A stretch of DNA of 64,000 nucleotides from Streptomyces sp. ITFR-21 (GCF_031844685.1 NZ_CP134605.1:1459501-1523500), one strand, 5' to 3'; positions 1 through 7,987 are shown, numbered from the stretch's first letter. Program-made: numbers and translations. Notes: a model not told the origin generated them from the sequence alone.

Positions 1-164
1 CGGTGGAGCGGTGGGTGAAGCCCGCGGAGTTCGTGGAGCTGAAGGAGGAGGCCGAGCAGATCGGCTTCGCCGGTGTGATGTCGGGGCCGCTGGTGCGCTC
101 GTCGTACCGGGCCGGGCGGCTCTTCCAGCAGGCGGTGGACCGGCGGGCGCAGGCGGCGGCCTGA
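1..164 (+). CDS. lipA: Lipoyl synthase, C-terminal end (partial)
   Basis: This is the last part of lipoyl synthase, the radical-SAM enzyme that inserts two sulfurs into octanoyl groups on lipoyl domains. The gene enters from the left edge with the first full codon at position 3 and reads [20 protein letters not shown] then [19 protein letters not shown] before a TGA at 162-164. The GFxGVxSGPxVRSSYxA segment is the conserved tail of LipA. The radical-SAM cysteines lie outside the window. A GC-rich hairpin follows at 180-207. Confidence 0.85.
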   Translation, partial: VERWVKPAEFVELKEEAEQIGFAGVMSGPLVRSSYRAGRLFQQAVDRRAQAAA

Positions 165-179
165 CCTCCGGCGGGCAGC

Positions 180-207
180 CGGCCGACGGTCGGTGCGCCG
201 TCGGCCG
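180..207 (+). terminator. Hairpin after lipA
   Basis: A 10-bp perfect inverted repeat (CGGCCGACGG at 180-189 and CCGTCGGCCG at 198-207, 8-nt loop) starts 16 bases after the lipA stop. There is no T-run, as is common for Streptomyces terminators. Confidence 0.5.
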
Positions 208-376
208 ACGGCGACCTGAGGTTGCTCGTCTGTTGTTGACCGGATTCCGTTCGGAGACCGAGGCTTTTCATACGCGTTTGACCGGGTGGTCACCGGCTGG
301 TAACACGGTGTGGTGACGCTGGATCCGCAGAGAATCCGCAGATAGTCGCATCAGCTGACCTTCCGAAGGGGACGCC

Positions 377-616
377 ATGTCGTCCAGGCCCTTGCGTATC
401 GCCCCGCTCACCGTCCGTGTGACCGCCGGGCGCCCGCACGCGCCCGTGGCCGGGGCGCTGCGGGCCGTGGAGTCCTTCCTGCTCAGCGGCGGCCAGCAGA
501 CCGCCCGGCGCAACGCCTGGGCGGCGGTCGTCGCCGACCGGCAGCGCGCCAGGGACCGCCGGGAGGCCGAGCACGAGATGGCCGCCCTCACGGGCGGGGT
601 GCTCGAACCGCGCTGA
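377..616 (+). CDS. Small conserved basic protein, unknown function
   Basis: A 79-residue soluble protein rich in Arg and Ala, with no signal peptide or membrane segment and no motif I can name. It starts MSSRPLRIAPLTVRVTAGRP, and a GGGG-type ribosome site lies just upstream (GAAGGGGAC at 364-372). It sits between lipA and a DUF4191 membrane protein; I recall a small hypothetical gene at this position beside lipA and glnA in other streptomycetes. The C-terminal half is probably one long helix with dense charge (RQRARDRREAEHEMAAL). Function unknown. Confidence 0.65.
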   Translation: MSSRPLRIAPLTVRVTAGRPHAPVAGALRAVESFLLSGGQQTARRNAWAAVVADRQRARDRREAEHEMAALTGGVLEPR

Positions 617-690
617 CCGGCCAGCGGGCGACCGGCCGGGCCGGCCGCCCGCGGTGACGGCGTACCGACAGGCCACGTATCCTTTCCCGC

Positions 691-1368
691 ATGGCGAGGA
701 AGGAACCATCCGAGAATCCTGGGCGACTGAAGCAGATCGCCCAGACGTACAAGATGACCAGGCAGGCCGACTCCAAGATCGGGCTTGTCCTTGCGGCTGT
801 GGGAATCGTCACCTTCGGTGTCATCCTCGCCATCGGCTTCTTGATCGACCACCCTGTCTACGCCGGCGTCCTGGGCCTCCTGCTGGCCGTGCTCGCCATG
901 GCGGTCGTCTTCGGCCGCCGCGCCGAGACGGCCGCGTTCGGACAGCTCGAAGGCAAGCCGGGTGCGGCGGCGGCCGTCCTGCAGAACGTCCGCGGCTGGA
1001 CCGTGACCCCGGCGGTCGCCATGAACAAGAACCAGGACGTGGTGCACCGGGCGATCGGCAAGGCGGGCGTCGTCCTGGTCGGCGAGGGCAACCCCAACCG
1101 GGTCAAGGGCCTGCTGGCCGCTGAGAAGAAGCGGGTGTCCCGGATCGTCTACGACGTGCCGGTGCACGACTACATCGTCGGCGACGGCACGGGCGAGCTG
1201 CCGCTGAAGAAGATCCGCACCACGCTGCTGCGGCTGCCGCGGTCGCTGAGCGGCCCGAAGACCACCGAGGTCAACGACCGGCTGCGGGCGCTCGGCGACA
1301 TGATGAGCAACATGCCGATCCCCAAGGGCCCGATGCCGCGCGGGATGCGGATGCCGAAGGGGCGCTGA
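691..1368 (+). CDS. DUF4191 family integral membrane protein
   Basis: A 225-residue protein with a basic N-terminus, two adjacent membrane helices at about residues 29-50 and 55-73, and a long cytoplasmic C-terminal domain ending in a Met/Pro/Arg-rich tail (MSNMPIPKGPMPRGMRMPKG). This fits the DUF4191 family, which is conserved in actinobacteria next to lipA and glnA. The biochemical role is unknown. The gene converges on the RDD gene across a GC-rich 279-bp spacer that holds no other gene I can support. Confidence 0.75.
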   Translation: MARKEPSENPGRLKQIAQTYKMTRQADSKIGLVLAAVGIVTFGVILAIGFLIDHPVYAGVLGLLLAVLAMAVVFGRRAETAAFGQLEGKPGAAAAVLQNVRGWTVTPAVAMNKNQDVVHRAIGKAGVVLVGEGNPNRVKGLLAAEKKRVSRIVYDVPVHDYIVGDGTGELPLKKIRTTLLRLPRSLSGPKTTEVNDRLRALGDMMSNMPIPKGPMPRGMRMPKGR

Positions 1369-1647
1369 GCGCGTCCCCGTACGGCGGCCGGGTGCATGGC
1401 GGAGCCTGCGCCGGGCCGGGAGCCGCGAAGGCCGTGGGGCGGCGTACGGGCCGTACGACACGCGAGGGGTCCGGGTGCCGGTCGGGCGCCCGGACCCGCT
1501 GCCGTCCGCTCCACCCCGCCACCCCGCTCTCCCCGCCCTCGCCTCCGCCGCATCGCGCTTCGCGCCGCGGGCCTCGGGGACGAGGACTCCGGCTCGGAGG
1601 GGCGGGGGCTTCCGGGTCCGGGAGCGGGGGCTCCGGTGAGCGAGCCG

Positions 1648-2115
1648 CTAGACGCGGATCTGGACGGCCCCGGCCGCCTTGTCGTGCAGGCCGCGGGTGT
1701 CGCGGTCCCAGACGGCGGCCGGGATCACCAGCAGCAGCAGCACCGTACGGATCAGCACCGCGAGCGGCAGCAGCCGGCCGCCGTCCAGCCGGACGACCCG
1801 CAGCCCGAACAGCCGCTTGCCCGGCGTACTGCCGATGAGGGACAGGCCCACCACGCTCAACGCGCCGAAGACCAGCAGCGCCCACGGATTGGACGCGTTG
1901 TAGTCACGGTGTGCGATCAGGCCGTATGCGATCAGCACGCACAGAATCCAGTCCACGAAGACCGCGGCCAGTCGGCGGCCCACCGGAGCGATCGAACCGG
2001 GGCCCTCCTCGGGCAGACCCAGCCGCTCACCGCGGTAGCCGAATTCGACGCCCATCTCTTCGGCTGCCGCGCGGGGCCCCGAGAGCCACGATCCGATTGC
2101 TTCCCTGTTGTCCAC
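1648..2115 (-). CDS. RDD family membrane protein
   Basis: A 155-residue membrane protein of the RDD family. The family signature is visible: Arg and Asp in the first helix region ([14 protein letters not shown]), a second helix ([17 protein letters not shown]), the motif [17 protein letters not shown], then a last helix ending [22 protein letters not shown] proteins are usually of unknown or ion-transport-linked function. It is transcribed away from glnA, so the 195-bp gap upstream of its start holds divergent promoters, including the GlnR site at 2180-2217. Confidence 0.8.
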   Translation of the reverse strand: MDNREAIGSWLSGPRAAAEEMGVEFGYRGERLGLPEEGPGSIAPVGRRLAAVFVDWILCVLIAYGLIAHRDYNASNPWALLVFGALSVVGLSLIGSTPGKRLFGLRVVRLDGGRLLPLAVLIRTVLLLLVIPAAVWDRDTRGLHDKAAGAVQIRV

Positions 2116-2179
2116 GGGTCCACGGTAGCCCCCGCGGGAGGGGCCACACCGGGTGGGTGCCGGTCCCTCGGCGTAGCGG

Positions 2180-2217
2180 TTAACGCCTCAGAAACAAATG
2201 GGTCATGCTTGAGAAAT
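2180..2217 (+). promoter_or_regulatory. GlnR box upstream of glnA
   Basis: Four 5-bp half-sites follow each other with exact 6-bp spacers: TTAAC (2180-2184), GAAAC (2191-2195), GTCAT (2202-2206) and GAAAT (2213-2217). This matches the known GlnR pattern gTnAc-n6-GaAAc-n6-gTnAc-n6-GaAAc found before nitrogen genes in Streptomyces. It lies 94 bp upstream of the glnA start, consistent with activation of glnA in nitrogen limitation. The spacing is seen directly; the regulator is inferred. Confidence 0.85.
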
Positions 2218-2310
2218 GCCCGATCCCTATGGTCAGGGCAGTGTGCGCCACCGCACTGGCCGCACCTCGATCGCCAACCCGACCCGCGGGCCGGGCCTAG
2301 GAGGAGTTGG

Positions 2311-3720
2311 ATGTTCCAGAACGCCGACGACGTCAACAAGTTCATCTCGGACGAGGGCGTCAAGTTCGTCGACGTCCGGTTCTGCGACCTGCCCGGTGTG
2401 ATGCAGCACTTCACGGTCCCGGTGTCGTCGTTCAACCCCGATGACGAGCTCGCCTTCGACGGCTCGTCCATCCGCGGCTTCCAGGCCATCCACGAGTCGG
2501 ACATGGCGCTGCGCGCCGACCTCTCCACGGCCCGGGTCGACCCGTTCCGCAAGGACAAGACGCTCAACATCAACTTCTTCATCCACGACCCGATCACCGG
2601 CGAGCAGTACAGCCGCGACCCGCGGAACGTGGCGAAGAAGGCCGAGGCGTACCTGGCCTCCACCGGCATCGCCGACACCGCGTACTTCGGCCCCGAGGCC
2701 GAGTTCTACGTGTTCGACAGCGCGCGCTTCGCCACCCGGGCGAACGAGTCCTTCTACCACATCGACTCCGAGGCCGGCGCCTGGAACACCGGTGCGCTGG
2801 AGGACAACCGCGGCTACAAGGTCCGCTACAAGGGCGGGTACTTCCCGACCCCGCCGGTCGACCACTTCGCCGACCTGCGCGCCGAGATCTCCCTGGAGCT
2901 GGAGGCGGCCGGCCTCCAGGTCGAGCGTCAGCACCACGAGGTCGGCACCGCCGGCCAGGCGGAGATCAACTACAAGTTCAACACGCTGCTGGCCGCCGCC
3001 GACGACCTGATGCTCTTCAAGTACATCGTGAAGAACGTCGCCTGGCGCAACGGCAAGACCGCGACCTTCATGCCCAAGCCGATCTTCGGCGACAACGGCT
3101 CCGGCATGCACGTGCACCAGTCGCTGTGGCTGGGCGGCAACCCGCTCTTCTACGACGAGACCGGTTACGCGGGCCTGTCCGACACCGCCCGCTACTACAT
3201 CGGCGGCATCCTCAAGCACGCGCCCTCGCTGCTGGCCTTCACCAACCCGACGGTGAACTCCTACCACCGCCTGGTCCCCGGCTTCGAAGCCCCGGTCAAC
3301 CTGGTCTACTCGCAGCGCAACCGCTCCGCCGCGATGCGTATCCCGATCACCGGGTCCAACCCCAAGGCCAAGCGCGTGGAGTTCCGCGCCCCCGACCCGT
3401 CCTCCAACCCGTACCTGGCCTTCTCCGCGCTCCTCCTGGCGGGCCTGGACGGCGTCAAGAACAAGATCGAGCCCGCCGAGCCGATCGACAAGGACCTCTA
3501 CGAGCTCGCCCCGGAAGAGCACGCGAGCGTCCCCCAGGTCCCCACCTCCCTCCCGGCCGTCCTCGCCTCCCTCGAGGCCGACAACGACTACCTCCAGGCC
3601 GGCGGCGTCTTCACCGCCGACCTGATCGAGACCTGGATCGACTTCAAGCGCACGAACGAGATCGCCCCGATCCAGCTCCGCCCGCACCCGCACGAGTTCG
3701 AGCTGTACTTCGACATCTAA
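2311..3720 (+). CDS. glnA: Glutamine synthetase type I
   Basis: GlnA makes glutamine from glutamate, ammonium and ATP as a cytoplasmic dodecamer. The start is the ATG at 2311, 6 bp after a perfect AGGAGG (2299-2304), giving 469 residues, the usual Streptomyces length. Visible motifs are DGSSIRGF (beta-grasp end), the metal/glutamate motif [39 protein letters not shown] and a C-terminal [20 protein letters not shown]; the adenylylation-loop Tyr lies in the segment before that. The stop codon is TAA, but its last base comes from the integrated element: the chromosomal copy at attR reads TAG. The protein is unchanged by integration. Regulation is likely by GlnR (box at 2180-2217) and post-translationally by GlnE (37818-41036). 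Confidence 0.97.
   Translation: MFQNADDVNKFISDEGVKFVDVRFCDLPGVMQHFTVPVSSFNPDDELAFDGSSIRGFQAIHESDMALRADLSTARVDPFRKDKTLNINFFIHDPITGEQYSRDPRNVAKKAEAYLASTGIADTAYFGPEAEFYVFDSARFATRANESFYHIDSEAGAWNTGALEDNRGYKVRYKGGYFPTPPVDHFADLRAEISLELEAAGLQVERQHHEVGTAGQAEINYKFNTLLAAADDLMLFKYIVKNVAWRNGKTATFMPKPIFGDNGSGMHVHQSLWLGGNPLFYDETGYAGLSDTARYYIGGILKHAPSLLAFTNPTVNSYHRLVPGFEAPVNLVYSQRNRSAAMRIPITGSNPKAKRVEFRAPDPSSNPYLAFSALLLAGLDGVKNKIEPAEPIDKDLYELAPEEHASVPQVPTSLPAVLASLEADNDYLQAGGVFTADLIETWIDFKRTNEIAPIQLRPHPHEFELYFDI
3695..3719. repeat. attL: 25-bp direct repeat in glnA 3' end
   Basis: The 25 bases at 3695-3719, starting AGTTCGAGCTG and ending TTCGACATCTA, are repeated exactly at 19076-19100. They encode the last residues of GlnA (FELYFDI) and the first two bases of its stop codon. 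The flanking bases differ on both sides, so the identity block is exactly 25 bp. This is the left junction of the element. Confidence 0.95.
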
Positions 3721-3750
3721 AGATCAACAGTCGGTTGACCTCTAGGTTCG

Positions 3751-4839
3751 CTACGCGGACCCCTCGTCAGTCCGCGAGGGGTCCGCAAGCTTGTTGATCT
3801 TGGACGTCATGAGGCGTTCCACTGCCGCCCTGGTGGACTGGTCGGAGTCGGGCCAGAGGTGACCGTAGGTATCCAACGTCGTCTTCGCGGACGAGTGCCG
3901 CAACCGGTGCTGCACCACCTTCACGTCGCTGCCGGCGGCGATCAGGGCAGAGGCGAAGAAGTGCCGCAGATCGTGGAAGCGGAACTCGGCCGGCACCCCC
4001 GACACCTTGGCCCGCACCCGGCGGATCTCCCGTTCCACCTTCCATGGGCCCATCTGCTTGCCCTCGTCGTCGGACACGACGAATCCGCGCCCGCCATCGA
4101 GTAGGCGTTTGATCTCCCCGACGAACGCATCCGGGATGGGCACCGCGGTCATCGACATCTCGGTCTTGAGGGGTTCGGCCGGATACTGCACGGCCGGGTT
4201 GATGAACCTCGTGTCGAGGTCAACGTCCCCTGCCCGCAGCCCGCACGCCTCGGCTACCCGTAGGCCGGCGAACGCGCCGAGCAGGAAGGCCGGGCGGTAC
4301 TTCACCGACGCGGCCTCGTACATCGCCCAGAACTGCGCCTCGGTGCAGACATAAGGCCGCTGCTTGCCCGCGCCCGGAGAGGTCTCCCGACCGCACGGGT
4401 TCGAGGCGAGCTTCTTCCCCCGGACGGCAGCCCGAAGAATCTGGGACAGGCGACTGTGTAGAGCGAAGCGGTACGACTGCGCGACCTTCTCGCGCCTCAG
4501 TCGGGCCATCCACCGATTGACGGCCATTTCGTCCACCGCCATCAGCGGTAGCGGCCCAAACTCCGCCCGGATCTGCCCAAGGTGTACCTTCGCCTGCCGC
4601 ACCGTGGAATCCCGCTTCGCGTAGGACTCCAACCACAGATCACACCACTGATCGACCGTCAGTTTCTGGTCTTTCGGATCAACGTACTGACCCGTCACCA
4701 GTGCGGCCGTGACCTCATCGAGCCAGCGCTCTGCGTCGACCTTCCGGGCAAAGTGACGCGCGTGCTCCTTGCCGGCCAAGTCCCGGTAGCGTGCCCGCCA
4801 CTTACCGTTCGGGCGCTTCTTGATGCTCTTGCTTGCCAT
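3751..4839 (-). CDS. int: Tyrosine site-specific integrase
   Basis: The recombinase that presumably integrates and, with Xis, excises the element. From the ATG at 4839 it has 362 residues: an AP2/SAM-like arm-binding N-terminus (KKRPNGKWRARYRDLAGKEH), a core-binding domain, and a catalytic domain with Arg194 (AGLRVAEA), a Lys near 225, the HDLRH box (His289, Arg292), His315 and the Tyr325 nucleophile in DTYGHLWP. All catalytic residues are present. I prefer MASKSIKKR over the upstream in-frame start at 4890, which would overlap the XRE gene much more; the chosen start overlaps it by 38 bp. The stop is 30 bp from glnA, so attL abuts the gene as in many phages and AICEs. Confidence 0.93.
   Translation of the reverse strand: MASKSIKKRPNGKWRARYRDLAGKEHARHFARKVDAERWLDEVTAALVTGQYVDPKDQKLTVDQWCDLWLESYAKRDSTVRQAKVHLGQIRAEFGPLPLMAVDEMAVNRWMARLRREKVAQSYRFALHSRLSQILRAAVRGKKLASNPCGRETSPGAGKQRPYVCTEAQFWAMYEAASVKYRPAFLLGAFAGLRVAEACGLRAGDVDLDTRFINPAVQYPAEPLKTEMSMTAVPIPDAFVGEIKRLLDGGRGFVVSDDEGKQMGPWKVEREIRRVRAKVSGVPAEFRFHDLRHFFASALIAAGSDVKVVQHRLRHSSAKTTLDTYGHLWPDSDQSTRAAVERLMTSKINKLADPSRTDEGSA
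3755..3786. terminator. Hairpin at integrase 3' end, facing glnA
   Basis: A 12-bp perfect inverted repeat (GCGGACCCCTCG at 3755-3766 and CGAGGGGTCCGC at 3775-3786, 8-nt loop) lies inside the last codons of the integrase and 35 bp after the glnA stop. It could end transcripts from both directions and so replace the native glnA terminator displaced to 19152. No T-run follows. Confidence 0.5.
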
Positions 4840-5275
4840 GTTCACCGTCTCTCGTAGTGGCCCGCTCAATCGCTTGCAGTTCACGCTCAAGGCCGTCCTG
4901 GCGCATGCGGAGCTGCCTCAACTGCTGATTGGCGGAGGCGGATGCTGCCATCAGGCGCACCTCTTCCTGGTACGCCGCGTCGAGTTCGGACCTGACTTCT
5001 TCGGCCCGATGCACGAGTTCAGCTTGCCCCAGGCGGACCGGCGCCGGGTTGATAAGCGGGTCAATCTCCAGGTTCAACAGCCCTGCCAGTGCGGCGACTT
5101 CGGGAAGCGGCACCGGTCGCTTGCCGCTCTCAATCCGGGTCACTGCCAGCGGGTTTACCTCCTTGCCCAGGACCGCACCGAGCCGTTGCGCCAGGTCCGC
5201 CTGTGTCCACCGCCGGTTCTCTCGCGCCCGCCGGACCGCCTTGCCGAATGAGTCCGCAACATCATCAATCTTCAC
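4802..5275 (-). CDS. XRE-family repressor with coiled-coil tail
   Basis: A 157-residue DNA-binding protein with an HTH_3 domain in the first 70 residues (FGKAVRRARENRRWTQADLA, then VTRIESGKRPVPLPEVAALA) and a long charged C-terminal helix (EEVRSELDAAYQEEVRLMAA) that may dimerise it. I chose the GTG at 5275 because a promoter at 5282-5310 puts the transcript start on or next to this codon, giving a leaderless mRNA; an ATG at 5329 in frame is the alternative. It sits between integrase and excisionase with a divergent promoter, the position of a lysogeny-type repressor. That role is inferred. Confidence 0.8.
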   Translation of the reverse strand: MKIDDVADSFGKAVRRARENRRWTQADLAQRLGAVLGKEVNPLAVTRIESGKRPVPLPEVAALAGLLNLEIDPLINPAPVRLGQAELVHRAEEVRSELDAAYQEEVRLMAASASANQQLRQLRMRQDGLERELQAIERATTRDGEHGKQEHQEAPER

Positions 5276-5281
5276 GAGAAG

Positions 5282-5310
5282 AAGGTACCGACTTCCCAAG
5301 CGGATATCAA
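5282..5310 (-). promoter_or_regulatory. Promoter of the XRE repressor (leaderless)
   Basis: On the minus strand, TTGATA (5305-5310) is followed after exactly 17 bp by TACCTT (5282-5287), close to the sigma-70/HrdB consensus. The expected transcription start falls at 5275-5276, the GTG start codon, so translation would be leaderless. Confidence 0.6.
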
Positions 5311-5365
5311 CGGTGCTAGCTTTGACCATCGTTAGGTGAAGATCAAGGCTTCACAGGGAGAAGAT

Positions 5366-5572
5366 GTGAGCGAACAGCTCGCCGAACGCATCAAGAGGTA
5401 CCTGACATCCGCCCAGGTCGCGGAGCGCTATCAGGCTGGCGAGAGCACCATCCGGTACTGGCGTCAGATCGGCTACGGCCCGACGTACATCAAGGTCGGC
5501 CGGCGCGCGCTCTACGACCCCGAAGAACTCGACCGCTGGGATGCACAGCAGGAGCGGGGCGCCGCAGCATGA
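5366..5572 (+). CDS. xis: Excisionase / HTH_17 DNA-binding protein
   Basis: A 68-residue MerR-like winged-helix protein of the excisionase family: YLTSAQVAERYQAGESTIRY followed by WRQIGYGPTYIKVGRRALYD and PEELDRWDAQQ. This is the standard small HTH encoded beside actinobacterial integrases, where it bends DNA for excision. The start is the GTG at 5366, behind GGGAGAAG (5356-5363); an upstream in-frame GTG at 5336 lacks a site. It is divergent from the repressor and overlaps the next gene by ATGA. Confidence 0.85.
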   Translation: MSEQLAERIKRYLTSAQVAERYQAGESTIRYWRQIGYGPTYIKVGRRALYDPEELDRWDAQQERGAAA

Positions 5573-5823
5573 CCCGGAAAAGCGAAAACCCCGAGATGGT
5601 CGAATCATCTCGGGGCACGCAGTTGGCTCTCATTGGTGGCGGAACCGAGTCCACAGTACCGCCCGTCGCCCGTCCCCTACCAGTCATCACCACCGGCCAG
5701 CTCGAATTCGTGGCCCGCTGCCCCGGCTGCGGCCGGCACCACCGGCACGTCAGCCTCGGCGTCAAGCACGCCCCGTGCGGCGCGACCTACGACCTCCAGT
5801 CGAAGCGGGGGCGGGCCGCATGA
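5569..5823 (+). CDS. Small zinc-ribbon protein, unknown function
   Basis: An 84-residue protein with a C-terminal zinc-binding pattern: CPGCGRHHRH followed by HAPCGATYDL. The first 45 residues look disordered. It overlaps the excisionase stop (ATGA at 5569-5572) and the Prim-Pol start (ATGA at 5820-5823), so the three are probably co-translated. Small zinc-ribbon genes often sit between xis and rep in Streptomyces AICEs, but their function is unknown. A strong hairpin (5589-5615) falls in its first codons, so a later start is possible. Confidence 0.7.
   Translation: MTRKSENPEMVESSRGTQLALIGGGTESTVPPVARPLPVITTGQLEFVARCPGCGRHHRHVSLGVKHAPCGATYDLQSKRGRAA
5589..5615. terminator. Perfect 10-bp hairpin inside the zinc-ribbon gene
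   Basis: CCCCGAGATG (5589-5598) and CATCTCGGGG (5606-5615) form a perfect stem with a 7-nt loop. AAAA lies directly before it on the plus strand, so on the minus strand the stem is followed by TTTT: a classic intrinsic terminator pointing left, toward the excisionase/repressor region. On the plus strand it could attenuate transcription into the replication genes. Confidence 0.55.
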
Positions 5824-6683
5824 GCAACTGGCAGCAGGCCCTCGACAACGCCATCAATGCCGCCCGGCTCGGGTTCGGCGTCTTCCCTCTCAGCCGCAAC
5901 AAGGTCCCGGCGATCCCCTCGCCGCACGACCGCGGCCACAACTGCAAGGGCATGGCCCAGTGCGGTTCACCCGGCCACGGCGTAGGCGACGCCACCACCG
6001 TGCCCGCCGATGTCCGATTCCTCTTCGAGCAGGCACCACGCGCAGCCGGATACGGCGTCGCCTGCGACGGCCGCCTCGTCGGCCTCGACCTCGACCGGAA
6101 GAACGGCGTCGACGGCATCGCCACCCTCAACCAACTCGCCGAGCGGTACGGGTTCACCATCCCCCGCACGTTGACCGTGTGCACCCCGTCCGGCGGTCTC
6201 CACCTGTGGCTGACTGTCCCGGAAGGCACGGTCGTGCCCAACTCAGTCGGACGCCTCGGTCCCGGCATCGACGTGCGCAGCACCCGCGGCTACCTCGTCG
6301 GCCCCGGCAGCATGGGCAAGGCCGGCGAGTACCGGTTCCACCCTTCCCTCGGGTACACCGAGCCGCTGCCCTGCCCGCCGGAGCTGCTGAAGCTCATGCT
6401 GCCCCCGCCGGCCCCGGCACGGGTGCAGCCGGCCCTGCTCCGTACCCGCGACGCTGCCCTCGACGGGCTGCTGCGGGTCCTGCTCGGAGCCCAGGAGGGC
6501 GACCGGAACAGCAAGTTGTACTGGGCCTCCTGCAAGGCGTGGGCGCACGTGGCCGACGGACATCTCAACGCCAGCGACGCCGAGCGTGCCCTGGTTGGCG
6601 CGGCTGTCTCGCTCGGTCTGACTGAGGCCGAAGCACAGCGGACCGTGGCGTCCGCCCGACGAACGGCAGGTGCCACCCGATGA
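5820..6683 (+). CDS. Bifunctional DNA primase/polymerase (Prim-Pol)
   Basis: A 287-residue replication protein of the archaeo-eukaryotic primase superfamily (PF09250 type), which primes and extends DNA for element replication. Visible motifs are the metal-binding LDLD (Asp90, Asp92) after GVACDGRLVG, the SGGLHLW motif (Ser124, His128), and GIDVRSTRGYLVGPGS (Asp151, Arg153). A Cys/His cluster (HNCKGMAQCGSPGHG) near residue 45 is common in these proteins. The start is fixed by ATGA overlap with the preceding gene, and its own stop overlaps the helicase start the same way. This protein plus the next gene form the usual AICE/satellite replication pair. Confidence 0.88.
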   Translation: MSNWQQALDNAINAARLGFGVFPLSRNKVPAIPSPHDRGHNCKGMAQCGSPGHGVGDATTVPADVRFLFEQAPRAAGYGVACDGRLVGLDLDRKNGVDGIATLNQLAERYGFTIPRTLTVCTPSGGLHLWLTVPEGTVVPNSVGRLGPGIDVRSTRGYLVGPGSMGKAGEYRFHPSLGYTEPLPCPPELLKLMLPPPAPARVQPALLRTRDAALDGLLRVLLGAQEGDRNSKLYWASCKAWAHVADGHLNASDAERALVGAAVSLGLTEAEAQRTVASARRTAGATR

Positions 6684-7987
6684 CGCTCGAACTCGTCCCA
6701 GGGGGTCAGGTCTCCATTTCTGGCCAACCTCTGGATACCCCCCTCTCCAAATCTGGCCAGCTTCTCGCCGACATCAACCAGGTGTTCGCCCGCTGGCTCG
6801 GCACCGACTACGACCTCGAAGCCCTCGCGGCCGTACTCGCCGTCGCGGCCGGCGAACGCCTCACCGGCGACCCCTGCTGGCTGCTGGTCGTCTCCGGCTC
6901 GGGTGCGGCCAAGACCGAGACCGTCATGCCGTTGCAGGGCGCCGGGGCGGTCATCGTCTCCACCATCACCGGCGAGGCCGCACTGATCTCCGGCACCGCC
7001 GAGAAGGAGAAGGCCAAGGACGCGCACGGCGGGCTGCTCCGGAAGATCGGAGACCGGGGCATTCTCGTCATCAAGGACTTCACCTCCATCCTGTCCATGA
7101 ACCGCGACGCCCGCGCCGCCGTACTCGCCGCGCTCCGGGAGATCTACGACGGCCGATGGGACCGGGAGATCGGCCAGGACGGCGGCAAGACCCTTACGTG
7201 GAAGGGCCGCCTGGTCGTCGTCGGCGCGGTCACCACCGCATGGGACTCCGCACACGCAGTGGTCTCCACCATGGGTGACCGGTTCGTACTCGTCCGGATC
7301 GACTCCAAGACCAAGCAGGGCCGCCGGGCCGCCGGTCTCCAGGCGCTCAAGAACGTCAGCCACGAAGTCGGCATGCGCGAAGACCTGTCCAACGCTGTCG
7401 CAGCGCTCATCAAGTCCGTTGACACCGACCAGACGATCGACCTGACCGACGACGACATGATGCAACTGCTCGGCCTCGCCGACATCGTCACCCTGTCCCG
7501 TACCGCAGTCGAACGGGACTACCAGGGCAACGTCACCCAGGCCCACGCACCCGAGATGCCCACCCGCTTCACCAAGCAGCTCGCCCAGATCATGCGCGGC
7601 GGCATCGCCATCGGCATGGACCGCCTGGCCGCGCTCAACGTGGCGATCCGGTGCGCGCACGACAGCATGCCCCCGCTGCGGATGGCGCTGCTCGCCGACG
7701 TGGTCGACAGCCCCTGGTCGCGTACCGCCGATGTCGTCAAGCGCACCCAGCTCCCCAGGAAGACCGTCGACCGGGCGTTGCAGGAGCTCCACCTCCTCGG
7801 CCTCCTCAAGGTCGATGAACAGCCCTACGGCGAGGGCACCCGCTGGATCTACGCGGTCGCCGACGACATCGACATCGACGACCTCCGAAAGCTGGCCAGA
7901 AATGGAGACCGGGGCCATAAGGGCGCCGCTCCGAGCCTGGCCAGAAATGGAGACCCCACCCCCCAGAGCCCCATGGAGGCGTCATGA
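6680..7987 (+). CDS. AAA+ ATPase / replicative helicase-like protein
   Basis: A 435-residue P-loop protein with Walker A GSGAAKTE (residues 73-80) and Walker B ILVIKDF (Asp133), followed by a region with sensor-like VVVGAVTTAWD and a C-terminal winged-helix-like segment (TADVVKRTQLPRKTVDRALQ). It likely unwinds or loads at the element's origin, working with the Prim-Pol encoded just upstream (ATGA overlap 6680-6683). The extreme N- and C-termini are encoded by inverted copies of the 19-bp repeat, so their odd sequences (VSISGQP..., ARNGDRGHKG...ARNGD) probably reflect DNA-level constraint. The next gene starts in the ATGA at 7984. Exact helicase class not determined. Confidence 0.8.
   Translation: MTLELVPGGQVSISGQPLDTPLSKSGQLLADINQVFARWLGTDYDLEALAAVLAVAAGERLTGDPCWLLVVSGSGAAKTETVMPLQGAGAVIVSTITGEAALISGTAEKEKAKDAHGGLLRKIGDRGILVIKDFTSILSMNRDARAAVLAALREIYDGRWDREIGQDGGKTLTWKGRLVVVGAVTTAWDSAHAVVSTMGDRFVLVRIDSKTKQGRRAAGLQALKNVSHEVGMREDLSNAVAALIKSVDTDQTIDLTDDDMMQLLGLADIVTLSRTAVERDYQGNVTQAHAPEMPTRFTKQLAQIMRGGIAIGMDRLAALNVAIRCAHDSMPPLRMALLADVVDSPWSRTADVVKRTQLPRKTVDRALQELHLLGLLKVDEQPYGEGTRWIYAVADDIDIDDLRKLARNGDRGHKGAAPSLARNGDPTPQSPMEAS
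6709..6760 (+). repeat. Iteron-like pair, 5' end of helicase gene
   Basis: Two related 19-mers sit 33 bp apart (start to start): GGTCTCCATTTCTGGCCAA at 6709-6727 and CCTCTCCAAATCTGGCCAG at 6742-6760 (15 of 19 match the consensus GGTCTCCATTTCTGGCCAG). They lie in codons 10-27 of the helicase gene. Two exact consensus copies in the opposite orientation lie at the other end of the gene (7892-7955). Confidence 0.75.
7892..7955 (-). repeat. Iteron-like pair, 3' end of helicase gene (inverted)
   Basis: CTGGCCAGAAATGGAGACC occurs exactly at 7892-7910 and 7937-7955 (45 bp start to start). It is the reverse complement of the 6709-6760 copies. A further 13-bp core match (TCCATTTCTGGCC) lies at 16941-16953 in the DUF2637 gene. 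The arrangement suggests a protein-binding set, possibly the replication origin. Confidence 0.8.

Noticed and set aside
2233-3693. Long open frame on the minus strand opposite glnA
   Set aside because: It is a GC-bias shadow of glnA with unnatural Val/Gly/Glu-rich sequence and no motif.
3690-3760. tRNA gene as the attachment target
   Set aside because: The att core lies in the glnA coding end. No tRNA cloverleaf could be folded there, nor elsewhere in the window.
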